A stretch of 64,000 nucleotides of DNA from Nocardia exalbida NBRC 100660 (GCF_000308575.1 NZ_BAFZ01000025.1:1-64000), one strand, 5' to 3'. Positions 45,437-54,637 are shown, counted from the first letter of the stretch. Made by a program: numbers and translations. Notes: generated by a model not told the origin, from the letters alone.

Positions 45437-48400
45437 GTGGGCTGGGGAAACGGTCCGCCCAGCTGGGCGGAGATGGAGCGGGTGCTGTCCGGGCGCTCCG
45501 GACGGACGAATCCCGATGCGGTGGTCCAGGGCGACGGCGGCGACAGCCCGGCGTGGTCGCGCAAGCGCGGCGAGTACCGGCCCGAGCCGGTGCTGCGCGC
45601 CGCGGAACCGCCGGTCCCGTACGCGGAGCTGCACGCGCATTCGGCCTACAGCTTCCTGGACGGCGCCAGCCATCCGGAGGAGCTGGTGGAGGAGGCGGTG
45701 CGGCTCGGCTTGGCGGCGATCGCGCTCACCGATCACGACGGCTTCTACGGCACCGTCCGCTTCGCCGAGGCGGCCAAGGAGTGGGGGATGCCCACTGTCT
45801 TCGGAGCCGAACTGTCGCTCGGCACGGCATCCGAACCCCACGTTCCCGGCACCGCGCGCGGGCACGCCGCCGCACCCGACTCGGCGCCGCGCACCGGCGC
45901 GCCGGACCCGGCCGGGCCGCACCTGCTGGTGCTGGCTCGTGGCCAGGAGGGCTACCGCAGGCTCTCCCGCGAGATCGCCGCCGCGCACATGGCCGCCGGA
46001 GAGAAAGGCATCCTGCGCTACGACCTCGACACGCTCACCGCGGCGGCCGATGGGCACTGGCACATCTTGACCGGGTGCCGGAAGGGCCACCTGCGCCAGG
46101 CGCTCGAGCTCGACTTACGCAGCGGCGGCACCCGGCTCGAGCGCGCGGAAGCGGCGCTGCGTGACCTGACCGAGCGCTTCGGAACCGACCGGGTGAGCGT
46201 GGAACTCACCCATCACGGCGTCCCGGAGGACGATGAGCGCAACGCTCACCTCATCGCCTTGGCCGATCGTCTCGGCCTGCCCGTGCTCGCCACCACCGGG
46301 GCGCATTTCGCCGCGCCTGGCCAGCGTCGCCGAGCCATGGCGCTGGCGGCGATCCGGGCCAGGCAGAGCCTGGACGAGATCGCGGGCTGGCTGGCCCCGG
46401 TGGGCGGCGCGCACCTGCGGTCCGGGGCGGAGATGGCGCGGTTGTTCGCCGACTGCCCGCAGGCGGTGGCGAACGCGGCGGCACTGGCTCGCGAATGCGC
46501 CTTCGACCTGAAGCTGATCGCCCCGCACCTGCCGCCCTTCGACGTGCCCGCCGGACACGACGAGCAGTCCTGGTTGCGCGAACTCACCATGGCGGGCGCC
46601 GCGGCGCGCTACGGGCCGCCGGAGGAGAACCCGGAGGCATACCGGCAGATCGAGCACGAACTCGCGGTGATCGGCAAGCTGGAATTCCCCGGCTACTTCC
46701 TGGTGGTGCACGACATCGTCAGCTTCTGCAAGAACAACGACATCCTCTGTCAGGGTCGCGGCTCGGCGGCCAACTCCGCGGTCTGCTACGCGATCGGCAT
46801 CACCAATGTCGACCCGGTGTGCAACCAGTTGCTGTTCGAGCGCTTTCTCTCCCCGGAGCGCGACGGTCCGCCGGATATCGATGTCGACATCGAATCCGAC
46901 CGCCGCGAAGAGGCGATCCAGCACGTCTACCGCAAGTACGGCCGCGAGTACGCCGCGCAGGTGGCCAACGTGATCACCTATCGCGGCAAGTCCGCGGTGC
47001 GCGATGCCGCGCGGGCGCTGGGTTTTTCGCCCGGTCAGCAGGACGCGTGGAGCAAGCGGGTGAGCCGCTGGACCGGGGTCGGCGCCGAGACGAACACCGA
47101 CATCCCCGCCGAGGTCCTGGAACTGGCCGCCGATATCGAGGGGTTGCCGCGGCATCTCGGCATCCACTCCGGCGGCATGGTGATCTGCGACCGGCCGATC
47201 GCCGACGTCTGCCCGGTGGAGTGGGCGCGCATGCCCGGCCGCAGCGTCTTGCAGTGGGACAAGGACGATTGCGCCGGCATCGATCTGGTGAAGTTCGACA
47301 TGCTCGGCCTCGGCATGCTCTCCGCACTGCACTACATGATCGACCTGGTGCGCGAGCACAAAGGCGAGACCGTCGAGCTGCACTCGCTCGACCTGGCCGA
47401 ACCCGAGGTCTACGAGATGCTCTCGCGCGCGGACTCGGTCGGCGTCTTCCAGGTCGAGTCGCGTGCGCAGATGGCCACCCTGCCCCGGCTGCGGCCGCGC
47501 AGCTTCTACGACCTGGTGGTGGAGGTGGCGCTGATCCGTCCCGGCCCGATCCAGGGCGGTTCGGTGCATCCCTACATCCGCAGGCGCAACGGTGTGGAGG
47601 ACGTCGTCTACGACCATCCGGCGCTGAAGAACGCGCTGGAACGCACGCTCGGCGTGCCGCTGTTCCAGGAGCAGCTCATGCAGATGGCCGTCGACGTCGC
47701 CGGATTCACCGCTGTCGAAGCCGATCAACTGCGCCGCGCCATGGGCTCCAAGCGGTCACCGGAACGCATGAAGCGCCTCGAGGCGCGGCTCTACCAGGGC
47801 ATGCGCGAGCGTCACGGCATCACCGGCGAAGTCGCCGACCGCATCTACGAGAAGCTCTACGCCTTCGCGAATTTCGGCTTCCCCGAGAGTCATTCGCAGA
47901 GCTTCGCCGCGATCGTGTACTACTCGGCCTGGTTCAAACTGCATCATCCCGCCGCCTTCTGCGCGGGTCTGCTGCGCGCCCAGCCGATGGGGTTCTACTC
48001 GCCGCAGTCGCTGGTCGCCGACGCGCGCAGGCACGCGGTCGCGGTGCACGGCCCCGACGTCAACGCCAGCAGGGCCGAGCCCACCCTCGAGGCGAAGGGC
48101 ACCGAGGTGCGCCTCGGTCTCGCCGCGATCCGCCAGATCGGCGACGACCTCGCCGAACGCATCGTCACCGCCAGGGGCGAGCGGCCCTACACGTCCTTCC
48201 TCGACCTGACCGGGCGGGTGGAACTCACTGTCGCCCAGGCGGAATCGCTCGCCACGGCGGGCGCGCTCGGCAGCCTCGGCAGCACCCGCCGCGAAGCGCT
48301 CTGGGCGGCGGGCGCTGCCGCGGGCGAGCGCCCGGACCGGTTGCCCGGTACCGGCGCGGCCACCACCGCGCCCGCCCTGCCCGGGATGAGCGATCTGGAA

Positions 48401-48799
48401 CTGGCCGCCGCCGACGTATGGGCCACGGGCGTCTCGCCGGGCAGTTATCCGACGGAGTTCCTGCGCCCGCACCTCGACACGCTCGGCGTGATACCGGCCT
48501 CCGGCCTGCTCGCCGTGCCCGACGGCTCGCGGGTGCTGGTGGGCGGCGCGGTGACGCACCGGCAGCGTCCCGCCACCGCCGAGGGCGTCACCTTCCTCAA
48601 TCTGGAAGACGAAACCGGCATGGTGAACATCGTCTGCTCGCTGGGGCTGTGGCGGCGGTACCGGCGTCTCGCCCAGGGCGCAGCCGCTCTGCTCATCCGC
48701 GGCCGGGTGCAGAATGCCGAGGGCGTGGTCAGCGTGGTCGCCGAACATCTACAGCGCATGGATCTGCGGATGGCGTCCAAGTCGCGCGACTTCCGTTGA
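45437..48799 (+). CDS. dnaE2: Error-prone DNA polymerase III alpha subunit DnaE2
   Basis: DnaE2 is the polymerase of the ImuA'-ImuB-DnaE2 mutasome. The protein has 1120 residues. The N-terminal PHP domain (about 55-290) shows YAELHAHSAYSFLDGASHP, TDHDGFYG and GAELSLG. The polymerase core has the catalytic acidic loop PDIDVDIESDRREE. Helix-hairpin-helix and C-terminal OB domain (VLVGGAVTHRQRP, FLNLEDETGMVN) follow. GTG 45437 with GAGGAGG. A LexA box precedes it. It is 3.5 kb from imuB, with four genes between. Confidence 0.96.
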   Translation: MGWGNGPPSWAEMERVLSGRSGRTNPDAVVQGDGGDSPAWSRKRGEYRPEPVLRAAEPPVPYAELHAHSAYSFLDGASHPEELVEEAVRLGLAAIALTDHDGFYGTVRFAEAAKEWGMPTVFGAELSLGTASEPHVPGTARGHAAAPDSAPRTGAPDPAGPHLLVLARGQEGYRRLSREIAAAHMAAGEKGILRYDLDTLTAAADGHWHILTGCRKGHLRQALELDLRSGGTRLERAEAALRDLTERFGTDRVSVELTHHGVPEDDERNAHLIALADRLGLPVLATTGAHFAAPGQRRRAMALAAIRARQSLDEIAGWLAPVGGAHLRSGAEMARLFADCPQAVANAAALARECAFDLKLIAPHLPPFDVPAGHDEQSWLRELTMAGAAARYGPPEENPEAYRQIEHELAVIGKLEFPGYFLVVHDIVSFCKNNDILCQGRGSAANSAVCYAIGITNVDPVCNQLLFERFLSPERDGPPDIDVDIESDRREEAIQHVYRKYGREYAAQVANVITYRGKSAVRDAARALGFSPGQQDAWSKRVSRWTGVGAETNTDIPAEVLELAADIEGLPRHLGIHSGGMVICDRPIADVCPVEWARMPGRSVLQWDKDDCAGIDLVKFDMLGLGMLSALHYMIDLVREHKGETVELHSLDLAEPEVYEMLSRADSVGVFQVESRAQMATLPRLRPRSFYDLVVEVALIRPGPIQGGSVHPYIRRRNGVEDVVYDHPALKNALERTLGVPLFQEQLMQMAVDVAGFTAVEADQLRRAMGSKRSPERMKRLEARLYQGMRERHGITGEVADRIYEKLYAFANFGFPESHSQSFAAIVYYSAWFKLHHPAAFCAGLLRAQPMGFYSPQSLVADARRHAVAVHGPDVNASRAEPTLEAKGTEVRLGLAAIRQIGDDLAERIVTARGERPYTSFLDLTGRVELTVAQAESLATAGALGSLGSTRREALWAAGAAAGERPDRLPGTGAATTAPALPGMSDLELAAADVWATGVSPGSYPTEFLRPHLDTLGVIPASGLLAVPDGSRVLVGGAVTHRQRPATAEGVTFLNLEDETGMVNIVCSLGLWRRYRRLAQGAAALLIRGRVQNAEGVVSVVAEHLQRMDLRMASKSRDFR

Positions 48800-48877
48800 G
48801 CCGGTGCATTAAAGAAGTATTAGAAGCGTTCTAGGAAACGGTTATGCGGGGCTGTTCGCGCAGCGCAAAGGGCTACT

Positions 48878-49879
48878 GTGCCAGGCATGAGGAAGCTTGC
48901 TGTGCTGTGTGTCGGCGTGCTGGGGTTGAGTCTGCTCGCCGGCTGCGGTGCCGATAACCCCCAGCCCGCTCGAGACCGGACGTCGACGGCGATCACCGGG
49001 CCCGCCGCCCCCGCGCTCGTGCCGCCGGGAGCACACGAACTGGCGCCCCCGAAGCGGGACAACAACTCCGGCGGCGAGCCCGTGTCCCTACGCAAGGAAG
49101 TGGTCACCGGCAGCGTCGAGATCACCGCGGGCGCGCCCGTCGCCGCCGCGGGCGCGATCATCGACCAGGTGCGCGCCGCCGGCGGCCGGGTCGACAGCCG
49201 CACCGAGCAGCCCGGCACCGACGACACCGAGCCCAGCGCCACGCTCGTCGTCCGGCTGCCCGCGGACAAGACCGACGCGTTCATCGCGGGCCTCGGCGGG
49301 GTCGGGCTGGTCACCCGGGTCACCACCAACCGCGACGACGTCACCATGCAGTGGGAGGACCTGGACGCGCGGATCAAGGCGCTGCAAGCCTCGGTCGAGC
49401 GGCTGCGCGCGCTCATCGCGGGCGCCACCAGCACCTCCGACCTGCTCGCCGCCGAACAGGCGCTGTCCAGCCGCCAGGGCGAACTGGACAGCCTCACCGC
49501 GCAGAAGCGGCGGCTCGACGACCAGGTCGCCCTGTCCACGCTGACCATCGAGATCACCACCGATAAGAACAAGCCCGGCGACGACCCCGACAGCTTCTGG
49601 GACGGCATCGTCGCGGGCTGGAACTCCCTGGTGGACTGGCTGCGGGACGCGGTCGTGTTCAGCGGCAAGGCGATTCCGTGGCTCGGCTTCCTGGCGGTGG
49701 CGGCCGCCGTGCTGTGGGGCATCGTGCGCCTGGTGCGCCGCCGCCGGAAGCCCGCCTCGGGTGCGGGAGAATCAGCGCCCGCGAAGTCCGCGAGCAGCGC
49801 CGCCGAGGGCGCGGAAACCAGCGCAGGAGGCAAGCGTGCCGACGGTGGTCAGGGCGACGATCAAACCGAACAGCCGTAA
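48878..49879 (+). CDS. DUF4349 lipoprotein
   Basis: This 333-residue protein has a lipoprotein signal peptide (MRKLAVLCVGVLGLSLLAGC) and a Pro/Ala-rich linker, then a DUF4349 domain (about 70-230). The domain includes a coiled coil (DLDARIKALQASVERLRALI; LSSRQGELDSLTAQKRRLDD) and ends in a membrane helix (AIPWLGFLAVAAAVLWGIV) with a basic/acidic cytoplasmic tail. It is thus anchored at both ends in the membrane. GTG 48878 has AAAGGG upstream; ATG 48887 is the alternative. The 3' end overlaps the DUF167 gene. The function is unknown. Confidence 0.87.
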   Translation: MPGMRKLAVLCVGVLGLSLLAGCGADNPQPARDRTSTAITGPAAPALVPPGAHELAPPKRDNNSGGEPVSLRKEVVTGSVEITAGAPVAAAGAIIDQVRAAGGRVDSRTEQPGTDDTEPSATLVVRLPADKTDAFIAGLGGVGLVTRVTTNRDDVTMQWEDLDARIKALQASVERLRALIAGATSTSDLLAAEQALSSRQGELDSLTAQKRRLDDQVALSTLTIEITTDKNKPGDDPDSFWDGIVAGWNSLVDWLRDAVVFSGKAIPWLGFLAVAAAVLWGIVRLVRRRRKPASGAGESAPAKSASSAAEGAETSAGGKRADGGQGDDQTEQP

Positions 49880-50069
49880 GGGCCCGCTGGTGGAAACCCT
49901 CGACGACGGCAGCCTGCACCTGTACGTGCGGGCTCCGGCCGTCGAGGGCAAAGCCAACAAGGCGGCCATCGAGTTGCTCGCCGAACACTTCGGAGTCGCC
50001 AAGTCCGCCGTCCGGCTGGCGGCGGGCGCGACATCGCGCTTCAAACGATTCGAGATCGACCTACCCTGA
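49836..50069 (+). CDS. DUF167 (YggU) family protein
   Basis: This 77-residue protein has the YggU fold: VVRATIKPNSRKGPLVE, LHLYVRAPAVEGKANKAAIEL (split), LAEHFGVAKSAVRLAAG, FKRFEI. The family is widespread, structurally known and of unknown function. GTG 49836 has AGGAGG seven bases upstream and lies inside the end of the DUF4349 gene, so the pair is coupled. Confidence 0.92.
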   Translation: MPTVVRATIKPNSRKGPLVETLDDGSLHLYVRAPAVEGKANKAAIELLAEHFGVAKSAVRLAAGATSRFKRFEIDLP

Positions 50070-50115
50070 CACGCTGTCTCGCTGTGGGTTCCGCACAGAA
50101 GATGGACGGAGCGGA

Positions 50116-50580
50116 TCAGACACCGCCGGGGAATCCGAGTTGACGCCAGGCTTCGTAGACGGTGACGGCGGCAGCATTGGAGAGGTTCATGGAGCGACGG
50201 CCGGGCACCATCGGGATGCGCAGCCGGTCGGTGACGTGCGGGTCCGCCAGCACCTCCGCGGGCAGGCCGGTGGGCTCGGTGCCGAACAGCAGCACGTCGT
50301 TCTCGCGGTAGGCCACCTCCGTGAACCGAGTGGTGGCCTGCGTCGTGAACGCGAAGACCCGCTCCGGCCGCAACGCCTCCCACGCCGCCGCCAGATTCGC
50401 ATGCACCGTCACCGACGCCAGATCGTGGTAATCCAACCCCGCCCGGCGCAACTTCGGCTCCGACAGATCGAACCCCAACGGCTCGATCAGATGCAGATGG
50501 CACCCGGCCCCCGCGACCAACCGGATCGCGTTGCCGGTATTCGGCGGAATGCACGGCTCGTGGAACATCAGATGGAACAC
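50116..50580 (-). CDS. trmL: tRNA (cytidine(34)-2'-O)-methyltransferase TrmL
   Basis: This 154-residue SPOUT methyltransferase modifies the wobble base of tRNA-Leu. Motifs: [20 protein letters not shown] (split), [23 protein letters not shown] and the knot signature [20 protein letters not shown]. The start is GTG at 50580. Its first ~10 codons and upstream sequence are part of a 50-bp segment duplicated at 50833-50882, so the promoter region was rearranged. Confidence 0.92.
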   Translation of the reverse strand: MFHLMFHEPCIPPNTGNAIRLVAGAGCHLHLIEPLGFDLSEPKLRRAGLDYHDLASVTVHANLAAAWEALRPERVFAFTTQATTRFTEVAYRENDVLLFGTEPTGLPAEVLADPHVTDRLRIPMVPGRRSMNLSNAAAVTVYEAWRQLGFPGGV

Positions 50581-50882
50581 GGGTGCCAGTCAATCAGGTT
50601 GGCGAGAGCGACCGACGATCAGTCGGGCAGCTTTCGCACCAACTCGGCCATCCGCAACAGATCTGTCCGGGTGAGATCGATGGCCTCGATTTCGTCGTTG
50701 GCGATGGATTCCAGGAACGTGGCCTCGGTAGAAGGCCCGACCCGCGTTTCCGTTGCCTACGCACTACCCTTGCCTGCCGCTGGATAGTCCGGCCTTTCGC
50801 GGTGCGGCCGACGTTCCGCGAGTGGTGATCCTCGGCTCGTGGAACATCGGATGGAACACGGGTGCCAGTCGATCAGGTGGGC
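50554..50882. repeat. 50-bp direct repeat, 279 bp apart, spanning the trmL start
   Basis: 50554-50603 and 50833-50882 are the same 50 bp with three mismatches. The left copy carries the trmL start codons; the right copy would code the same first ~10 residues (reading VFHPMFHEPRI). The 229 bp between contain a decayed toxin-like coding fragment. Confidence 0.9.
50592..50756 (-). pseudogene. Remnant of a PIN-domain (VapC-like) toxin gene
   Basis: Read on the minus strand, 50756-50619 gives ATETRVGPSTEATFLESIAN followed by DEIEAIDLTRTDLLRMAELVRKLPD and a stop. This resembles the central part of VapC toxins, where a TEAxFLxxL segment and DLxRMxELVxKY lead to the GTTDASV acidic motif. A stop lies just before it. 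After the internal stop the same frame continues SSVALAN, like the ASVVALAE that normally follows, which suggests an internal deletion. No start, no antitoxin, and no N-terminal DTS motif are present. The family call is from memory of the motif pattern. Confidence 0.5.
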
Positions 50883-50965
50883 ATCCATCCGAGTGACCGT
50901 GGATCAGACCGCGAACTGGGGAGATTCCCCTCCCTTGCCGGAAGGGGAGCCCCTCGCGTCATCCG

Positions 50966-51604
50966 TCACCGCAGAGACGCCCGCGCCCCTCCGGAGAACG
51001 CAGAATCGTGGAACTCGATCTGGGCTGGTTCCGCGTCGGGCGAGACATCGAAGACCAAGACGACGTTCAACTTGTTGCCGGGATTGATCTCGGCTCCGAT
51101 CACCCCGCTGTCGTTCACGTTGATTTCGGCGGTCGTATCGTTAGTGAACTGTCGTCCCTGGCTGTCGATCAGCTTTTGGTTCTGGCCGAAGTAGGTTTGC
51201 GGCTTGTTTCCGGTGTTGGTGACCGTCACCCGAACCAGGACGAATTTGCCCTGAGCATCCTTCTTCAAATATGGATTCGTTCCGACCGACGGCACACCCG
51301 CCTCTACACCGGTCACCACGAAGCCGAACTTCCCATCGCGGACTTCCGTGCCCAAGGGTGCCGCATCGGATTTTGCAGGGGCCGCCGGTCCGCCTGATGC
51401 GGCCGCGTGGTTGCCGGTGCTCGACGCAGAGTCCTTGGTGTCGTTGGCGGCAAGGCTGACAATGCCGAAGCAGCCACCGCACAGCAGAATTAGCCCCCCG
51501 ATCAGAACCCATGGCCAGATCCGGCGTTTCCGCGGCGGCTGGGGCGGGTACGGGTAAGAAGGCTGATTCTGCCCGTAGGGCGGAGGTGGTGGCTGTTGGA
51601 CCAT
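50966..51604 (-). CDS. DUF4352-type membrane-anchored protein
   Basis: This 212-residue protein has a Pro/Gln/Tyr-rich cytoplasmic start (MVQQPPPPPYGQNQPSYPYP), a basic RKRR stop signal, one membrane helix (IWPWVLIGGLILLCGGCFGIV), a Ser/Ala linker, then an external beta-sandwich domain (about 100-212; GKFGFVVTGVEAGVPSVG, FVLVRVTVTNTGNKPQTYFG, LNVVLVFDVSP) of the DUF4352 type. AGGAAAGG is upstream of the ATG at 51604. The base composition is slightly less GC-rich than the neighbours. The function is unknown. Confidence 0.85.
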   Translation of the reverse strand: MVQQPPPPPYGQNQPSYPYPPQPPRKRRIWPWVLIGGLILLCGGCFGIVSLAANDTKDSASSTGNHAAASGGPAAPAKSDAAPLGTEVRDGKFGFVVTGVEAGVPSVGTNPYLKKDAQGKFVLVRVTVTNTGNKPQTYFGQNQKLIDSQGRQFTNDTTAEINVNDSGVIGAEINPGNKLNVVLVFDVSPDAEPAQIEFHDSAFSGGARASLR

Positions 51605-51814
51605 CGTGGACCTTTCCTGATGAGCCGGGAGGCTCTGACCCCCCGGACGATTCCGAGGAGTTCTATCAGTCCCGGCCATCGCCGGGATAGGGAACGGCGG
51701 ACGGTTTTAGCCCCTAACCTGCGCGTTGGTGGGATTCGTCCGGATCGCTTGGCGTTTCTCCGGGCTCAGAGACCTCCGGCGGGCCCGGAACGGCGGGTCT
51801 GCAAGAATCGGGGG

Positions 51815-52132
51815 GTGACCGATGCCGACGCGCCTATCTCCGGGCGCCGCAGTGCGGGGGCGCAGTTTCTGCGCTCCCAGCTGCCGATGGTGGTTGTGAC
51901 GCTGGTCATCGTGGTGGCGGTGGTGTTCGTCGCGTCCGATCGGTGGCGGCGCGGGGCGTTCTTCTTCGGTGGTGCGACGCTGTTGGCGGCGGCGTTCCGG
52001 CTGTGCCTGCCGACCGCGCGGGTCGGGCTGCTCGCGGTGCGCAGCAAGCCCTTCGATGTGGGCGCGCTGACGCTGCTCGGCTCGAGCATCCTGTTCCTGG
52101 CGGCCACGATCAACACGCTCGGCGTCGGCTGA
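51815..52132 (+). CDS. DUF3017 membrane protein
   Basis: This 105-residue protein has three hydrophobic segments (about 25-42, 48-62, 82-100) and the DUF3017 pattern (FLRSQLPMVVVTLVIVVAVV; DRWRRGAFFFGGATLLAAAF; RSKPFDVGALTLLG). In M. tuberculosis the homologue (Rv3355c) follows folD; here folD is not within the window and the gene is bordered by unrelated genes. The start is GTG at 51815. Confidence 0.85.
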   Translation: MTDADAPISGRRSAGAQFLRSQLPMVVVTLVIVVAVVFVASDRWRRGAFFFGGATLLAAAFRLCLPTARVGLLAVRSKPFDVGALTLLGSSILFLAATINTLGVG

Positions 52133-52173
52133 CCGCTCGGGAAGGGGCGCCCCCGCCGGGTCGCCCAGCGGGG

Positions 52174-52821
52174 TCAGCGGGCGGCCGCGTATCGCTCGGC
52201 GAAAACCGTCCGCTCGCGCGGACGGCGGCCGGGATGAGGCGGAACGGTGTCGCTGTAACCGACCGTGACCAGGACCGCGACAGCCAGATCGGCGCGATCG
52301 CCGACGCCGACGGCATGCTTCACCAGTTCGGCGTCCCACCCGTTCATCGGGGCCGAGGCCAGTCCGAGGCCGGTGGCCGCCAGCATCGCGTAGGTGGCCG
52401 CGATCATCGCGTTCTTCACCGCGTTCTCCCGCAGCAGGCCGTGCCGTTCGAGCGCGTGATACTCCGCGCGGGTGTCGAACATGGCGGTGAAGTCGGCGTT
52501 CCACGCGCCGCTGCGGCCGGCGAGTTCGGCGATATCGGCATTGCCCGCGCGCCAGGCGTCGACATCGGCGAGGAAGACCAGCACCACCGGCGCCTCGAGC
52601 GGTTGGGGCTGGCCGAACGCGGCTTCGTGCAGGGCCCGGCGGCCGGCTTCGCCGGTCACCACGACGACCGACCGGTCCTGCATGTTCCAGGCGCTCGGGG
52701 CCTGCATGGTCAGGTCGAGGAGTTCTTCGAGCAGCTCCGGCGCTACCGGATCGGCCCGGTAATGCCGGACGGTGCGGCGGGTTCGAATGGCTTCGGCGAC
52801 CGAAAGCGTCTGCGTTTCCAT
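52174..52821 (-). CDS. Nitroreductase family FMN oxidoreductase
   Basis: This 215-residue protein shows the nitroreductase pattern: SVAEAIRTRRTVRHYRADPV at the start, LTMQAPSAWNMQ for FMN contact, NAMIAATYAMLAATGLGLAS and NGWDAELVKHAVGVGDRADL later, and VTVGYSDTVPPHPGRR near the end. It reduces nitro compounds or quinones with NAD(P)H. It is divergent from the HxlR regulator (69-bp gap with palindromes), which is a common pairing for redox-inducible nitroreductases. Confidence 0.9.
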   Translation of the reverse strand: METQTLSVAEAIRTRRTVRHYRADPVAPELLEELLDLTMQAPSAWNMQDRSVVVVTGEAGRRALHEAAFGQPQPLEAPVVLVFLADVDAWRAGNADIAELAGRSGAWNADFTAMFDTRAEYHALERHGLLRENAVKNAMIAATYAMLAATGLGLASAPMNGWDAELVKHAVGVGDRADLAVAVLVTVGYSDTVPPHPGRRPRERTVFAERYAAAR

Positions 52822-52837
52822 GATTCTTACTATCGGA

Positions 52838-52875
52838 GAGTGACACTCGAATAGGAAGAAGGCACTAAATAGTGC
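52838..52875. promoter_or_regulatory. Probable HxlR operators in the nitroreductase promoter
   Basis: Two palindromes lie in the divergent gap: GAGTG-A-CACTC (52838-52848) and GCACTAAATAGTGC (52862-52875). They share the core CACT/AGTG and lie 24 bp apart centre to centre, as expected for two dimers of one regulator. Confidence 0.65.
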
Positions 52876-52890
52876 GCTACACTCCGAAAG

Positions 52891-53268
52891 GTGCCCACAT
52901 ACCTCGAAGGTTCCGGTCTCCCCGCGGACGTGTACTCCGCGAAGTGCCCTACGCGGGAGGTTCTCGACCACATCGCGGGCAAATGGACGGTGCTGATCAT
53001 CGACGCACTCGCGGACGGCACCATGCGCTACACCGATCTGCGCAACCGCATCGAGGGCATCTCCCAGAAGATGCTGACGCAAACTCTGCGGCAATTGGAG
53101 GCGGACGGATTCGTCACGCGCACAGTGCATCCGACGGTCCCGCCCCGGGTCGACTACACCCTCACCGACCTCGGCCACAGCCTGCGCACGCCGATCGCGG
53201 CGCTGCGGGATTGGATCGAGAGCAACATCAACCGGATCGAGGCGGCGCGACGAGGCGCGGCGCTCTGA
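52891..53268 (+). CDS. HxlR family transcriptional regulator
   Basis: This 125-residue winged-helix regulator has CPTREVLDHIAGKWTVLIID at the start (the conserved Cys before the first helix can act as a redox switch), then MRYTDLRNRIEGISQKMLTQ TLRQLEADGF in two parts, and VDYTLTDLGHSL. The start is GTG at 52891. It likely controls the divergent nitroreductase and itself. It converges on metX (57-bp gap). Confidence 0.92.
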   Translation: MPTYLEGSGLPADVYSAKCPTREVLDHIAGKWTVLIIDALADGTMRYTDLRNRIEGISQKMLTQTLRQLEADGFVTRTVHPTVPPRVDYTLTDLGHSLRTPIAALRDWIESNINRIEAARRGAAL

Positions 53269-53325
53269 GCGCGGGGCGGACAGTGCTCGGAACGTCGCGC
53301 GCGGACGCTTCGGCGCGGCGGACCT

Positions 53326-54483
53326 TCAGCGTTCGGGTCGCACACCCGCCCGGGCTAGTCGCATGGTCTCGGTCAGCAGCTTCGAGACCGCCGCCGCCTC
53401 GGTGAGGAATCCGTCGTGCCCGTCGCGGGAGTGCACGACTTCCAGTCCGTCGCAACCGGGCAGCAGATCGGCGAGTTCCTGCTGGGTCCGCAGCGGGTAC
53501 AGCCGGTCGGAGTCGACGCCGCCGACCACGCACGGCACCGGCGTCGCCGCGAGCGCCGCCTCGATGCCGCCCCGGCCCCGGCCGACGTCGTGCCGGTTCA
53601 TCGCCTCGGTCAGCAGCACGTAGGTGGCGGGATCGAAGCGCTTGCACAGCTTTTCGGCCTGGTGGTCCAGGTAGCTCTGCACCGCGTAGCGGCCGCCGTG
53701 TCGCGGGTCCTCGTCGCCCTGGGGCTTGTTCTCGAACCGGTGGTCGAGCTCGAATTCGGTGCGGTAGGTCAGGTGTGCGATCCGCCGGGCCAGGGCCATG
53801 CCCGTCAGCGGGGCGCGGCCGGTGCCGTGATAGTCGCCGCCCTGCCAGTCCGGATCGGCCTTGATCGCCGCGATCTGGGTGGTCTGGGTACCGATCTGGT
53901 CGGCGGTGGCGCGGGCGCCGACCGCGAGCACCAGCGCCGCGGCGACCCGCTCCGGTGCGCCGACCATCCACTCCAGCACCCGCATGCCGCCCATCGACCC
54001 GCCGACAACGGCGGCGAGCCGCTCGACACCGAGCACGTCGAGCAGAGCGGCCTCGGCGGTCACCTGATCGCGAATGGAGATCTCGGGAAACCTTGCGCCC
54101 CAAGGCTTCCCGTCCGGCGCGGGACTCGACGGCCCGGTGCTGCCCTTGCAGCCGCCGAGCACGTTCGTCGCGATCACACACCATTCGTCGGTGTCCAGCG
54201 GAGCACCCGGGCCGACCATGCCGTCCCACCAGCCGGGCATCTCGTGCACGTCGTCGGGCTTGCCGACGACGTGCGAGTCGCCGGTCAGCGCGTGCTCGAC
54301 CAGCACGATGTTGTCCAGTCCGGGGGAGAGTTCACCCCAGCGCTGCACCGCGAGGTGGACGTCCGGGATGACCGCGCCGTTCTCCAGTCGCACGTCCCCG
54401 ATGGCGATGGTGCCGAGCTGTCCATCCGGGGGCGGCAGGACGTTGCCGGAGGTCCGCGTGCTCGGTTCGGTGCTCACGGTCAC
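53326..54483 (-). CDS. metX: Homoserine O-acetyltransferase
   Basis: MetX acetylates homoserine for methionine synthesis. The protein has 385 residues in the alpha/beta hydrolase fold: [13 protein letters not shown], nucleophile in [15 protein letters not shown], an Asp near [12 protein letters not shown] and the catalytic His in [15 protein letters not shown] 54483 overlaps the stop of the 39-codon ORF by 4 bp (GTGA). The leader carries a SAM-IV riboswitch and a Cys-rich peptide, so expression should fall when SAM is plentiful. The usual neighbour metY is missing. Confidence 0.96.
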   Translation of the reverse strand: MTVSTEPSTRTSGNVLPPPDGQLGTIAIGDVRLENGAVIPDVHLAVQRWGELSPGLDNIVLVEHALTGDSHVVGKPDDVHEMPGWWDGMVGPGAPLDTDEWCVIATNVLGGCKGSTGPSSPAPDGKPWGARFPEISIRDQVTAEAALLDVLGVERLAAVVGGSMGGMRVLEWMVGAPERVAAALVLAVGARATADQIGTQTTQIAAIKADPDWQGGDYHGTGRAPLTGMALARRIAHLTYRTEFELDHRFENKPQGDEDPRHGGRYAVQSYLDHQAEKLCKRFDPATYVLLTEAMNRHDVGRGRGGIEAALAATPVPCVVGGVDSDRLYPLRTQQELADLLPGCDGLEVVHSRDGHDGFLTEAAAVSKLLTETMRLARAGVRPER

Positions 54484-54599
54484 GTCGCCGCCGTCGCGAA
54501 GCCGGCGCGTAGATCGCCCGGAATGTCCACGGTGGCGGCCACGCGGCTGTACGGCGCTGCCGGGTCCCGCTCGGTCCCGGGCGCGGTGAATTCACTCAT
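54480..54599 (-). CDS. 39-residue ORF coupled to metX
   Basis: ATG 54599, with GGGAGC seven bases before it, opens a 39-codon frame whose TGA overlaps the metX GTG. The peptide is [20 protein letters not shown] then [19 protein letters not shown]. The end ([10 protein letters not shown]) resembles the last residues of O-acetylhomoserine sulfhydrylase MetY (typically ADLxAGFAAA), and metY normally stands exactly here. It may be a remnant left by an in-frame metY deletion that still carries the ribosome to metX, or an independent small protein. Confidence 0.55.
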   Translation of the reverse strand: MSEFTAPGTERDPAAPYSRVAATVDIPGDLRAGFATAAT

Positions 54600-54637
54600 G
54601 GTTTGCTCCCAAAAGGTGTTCGCCGGTACAGCAAGGG

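Noticed and set aside
46115..47728. 537-codon antisense frame inside dnaE2
   Set aside because: GC shadow, rich in His/Arg/Val/Gly, no domain.
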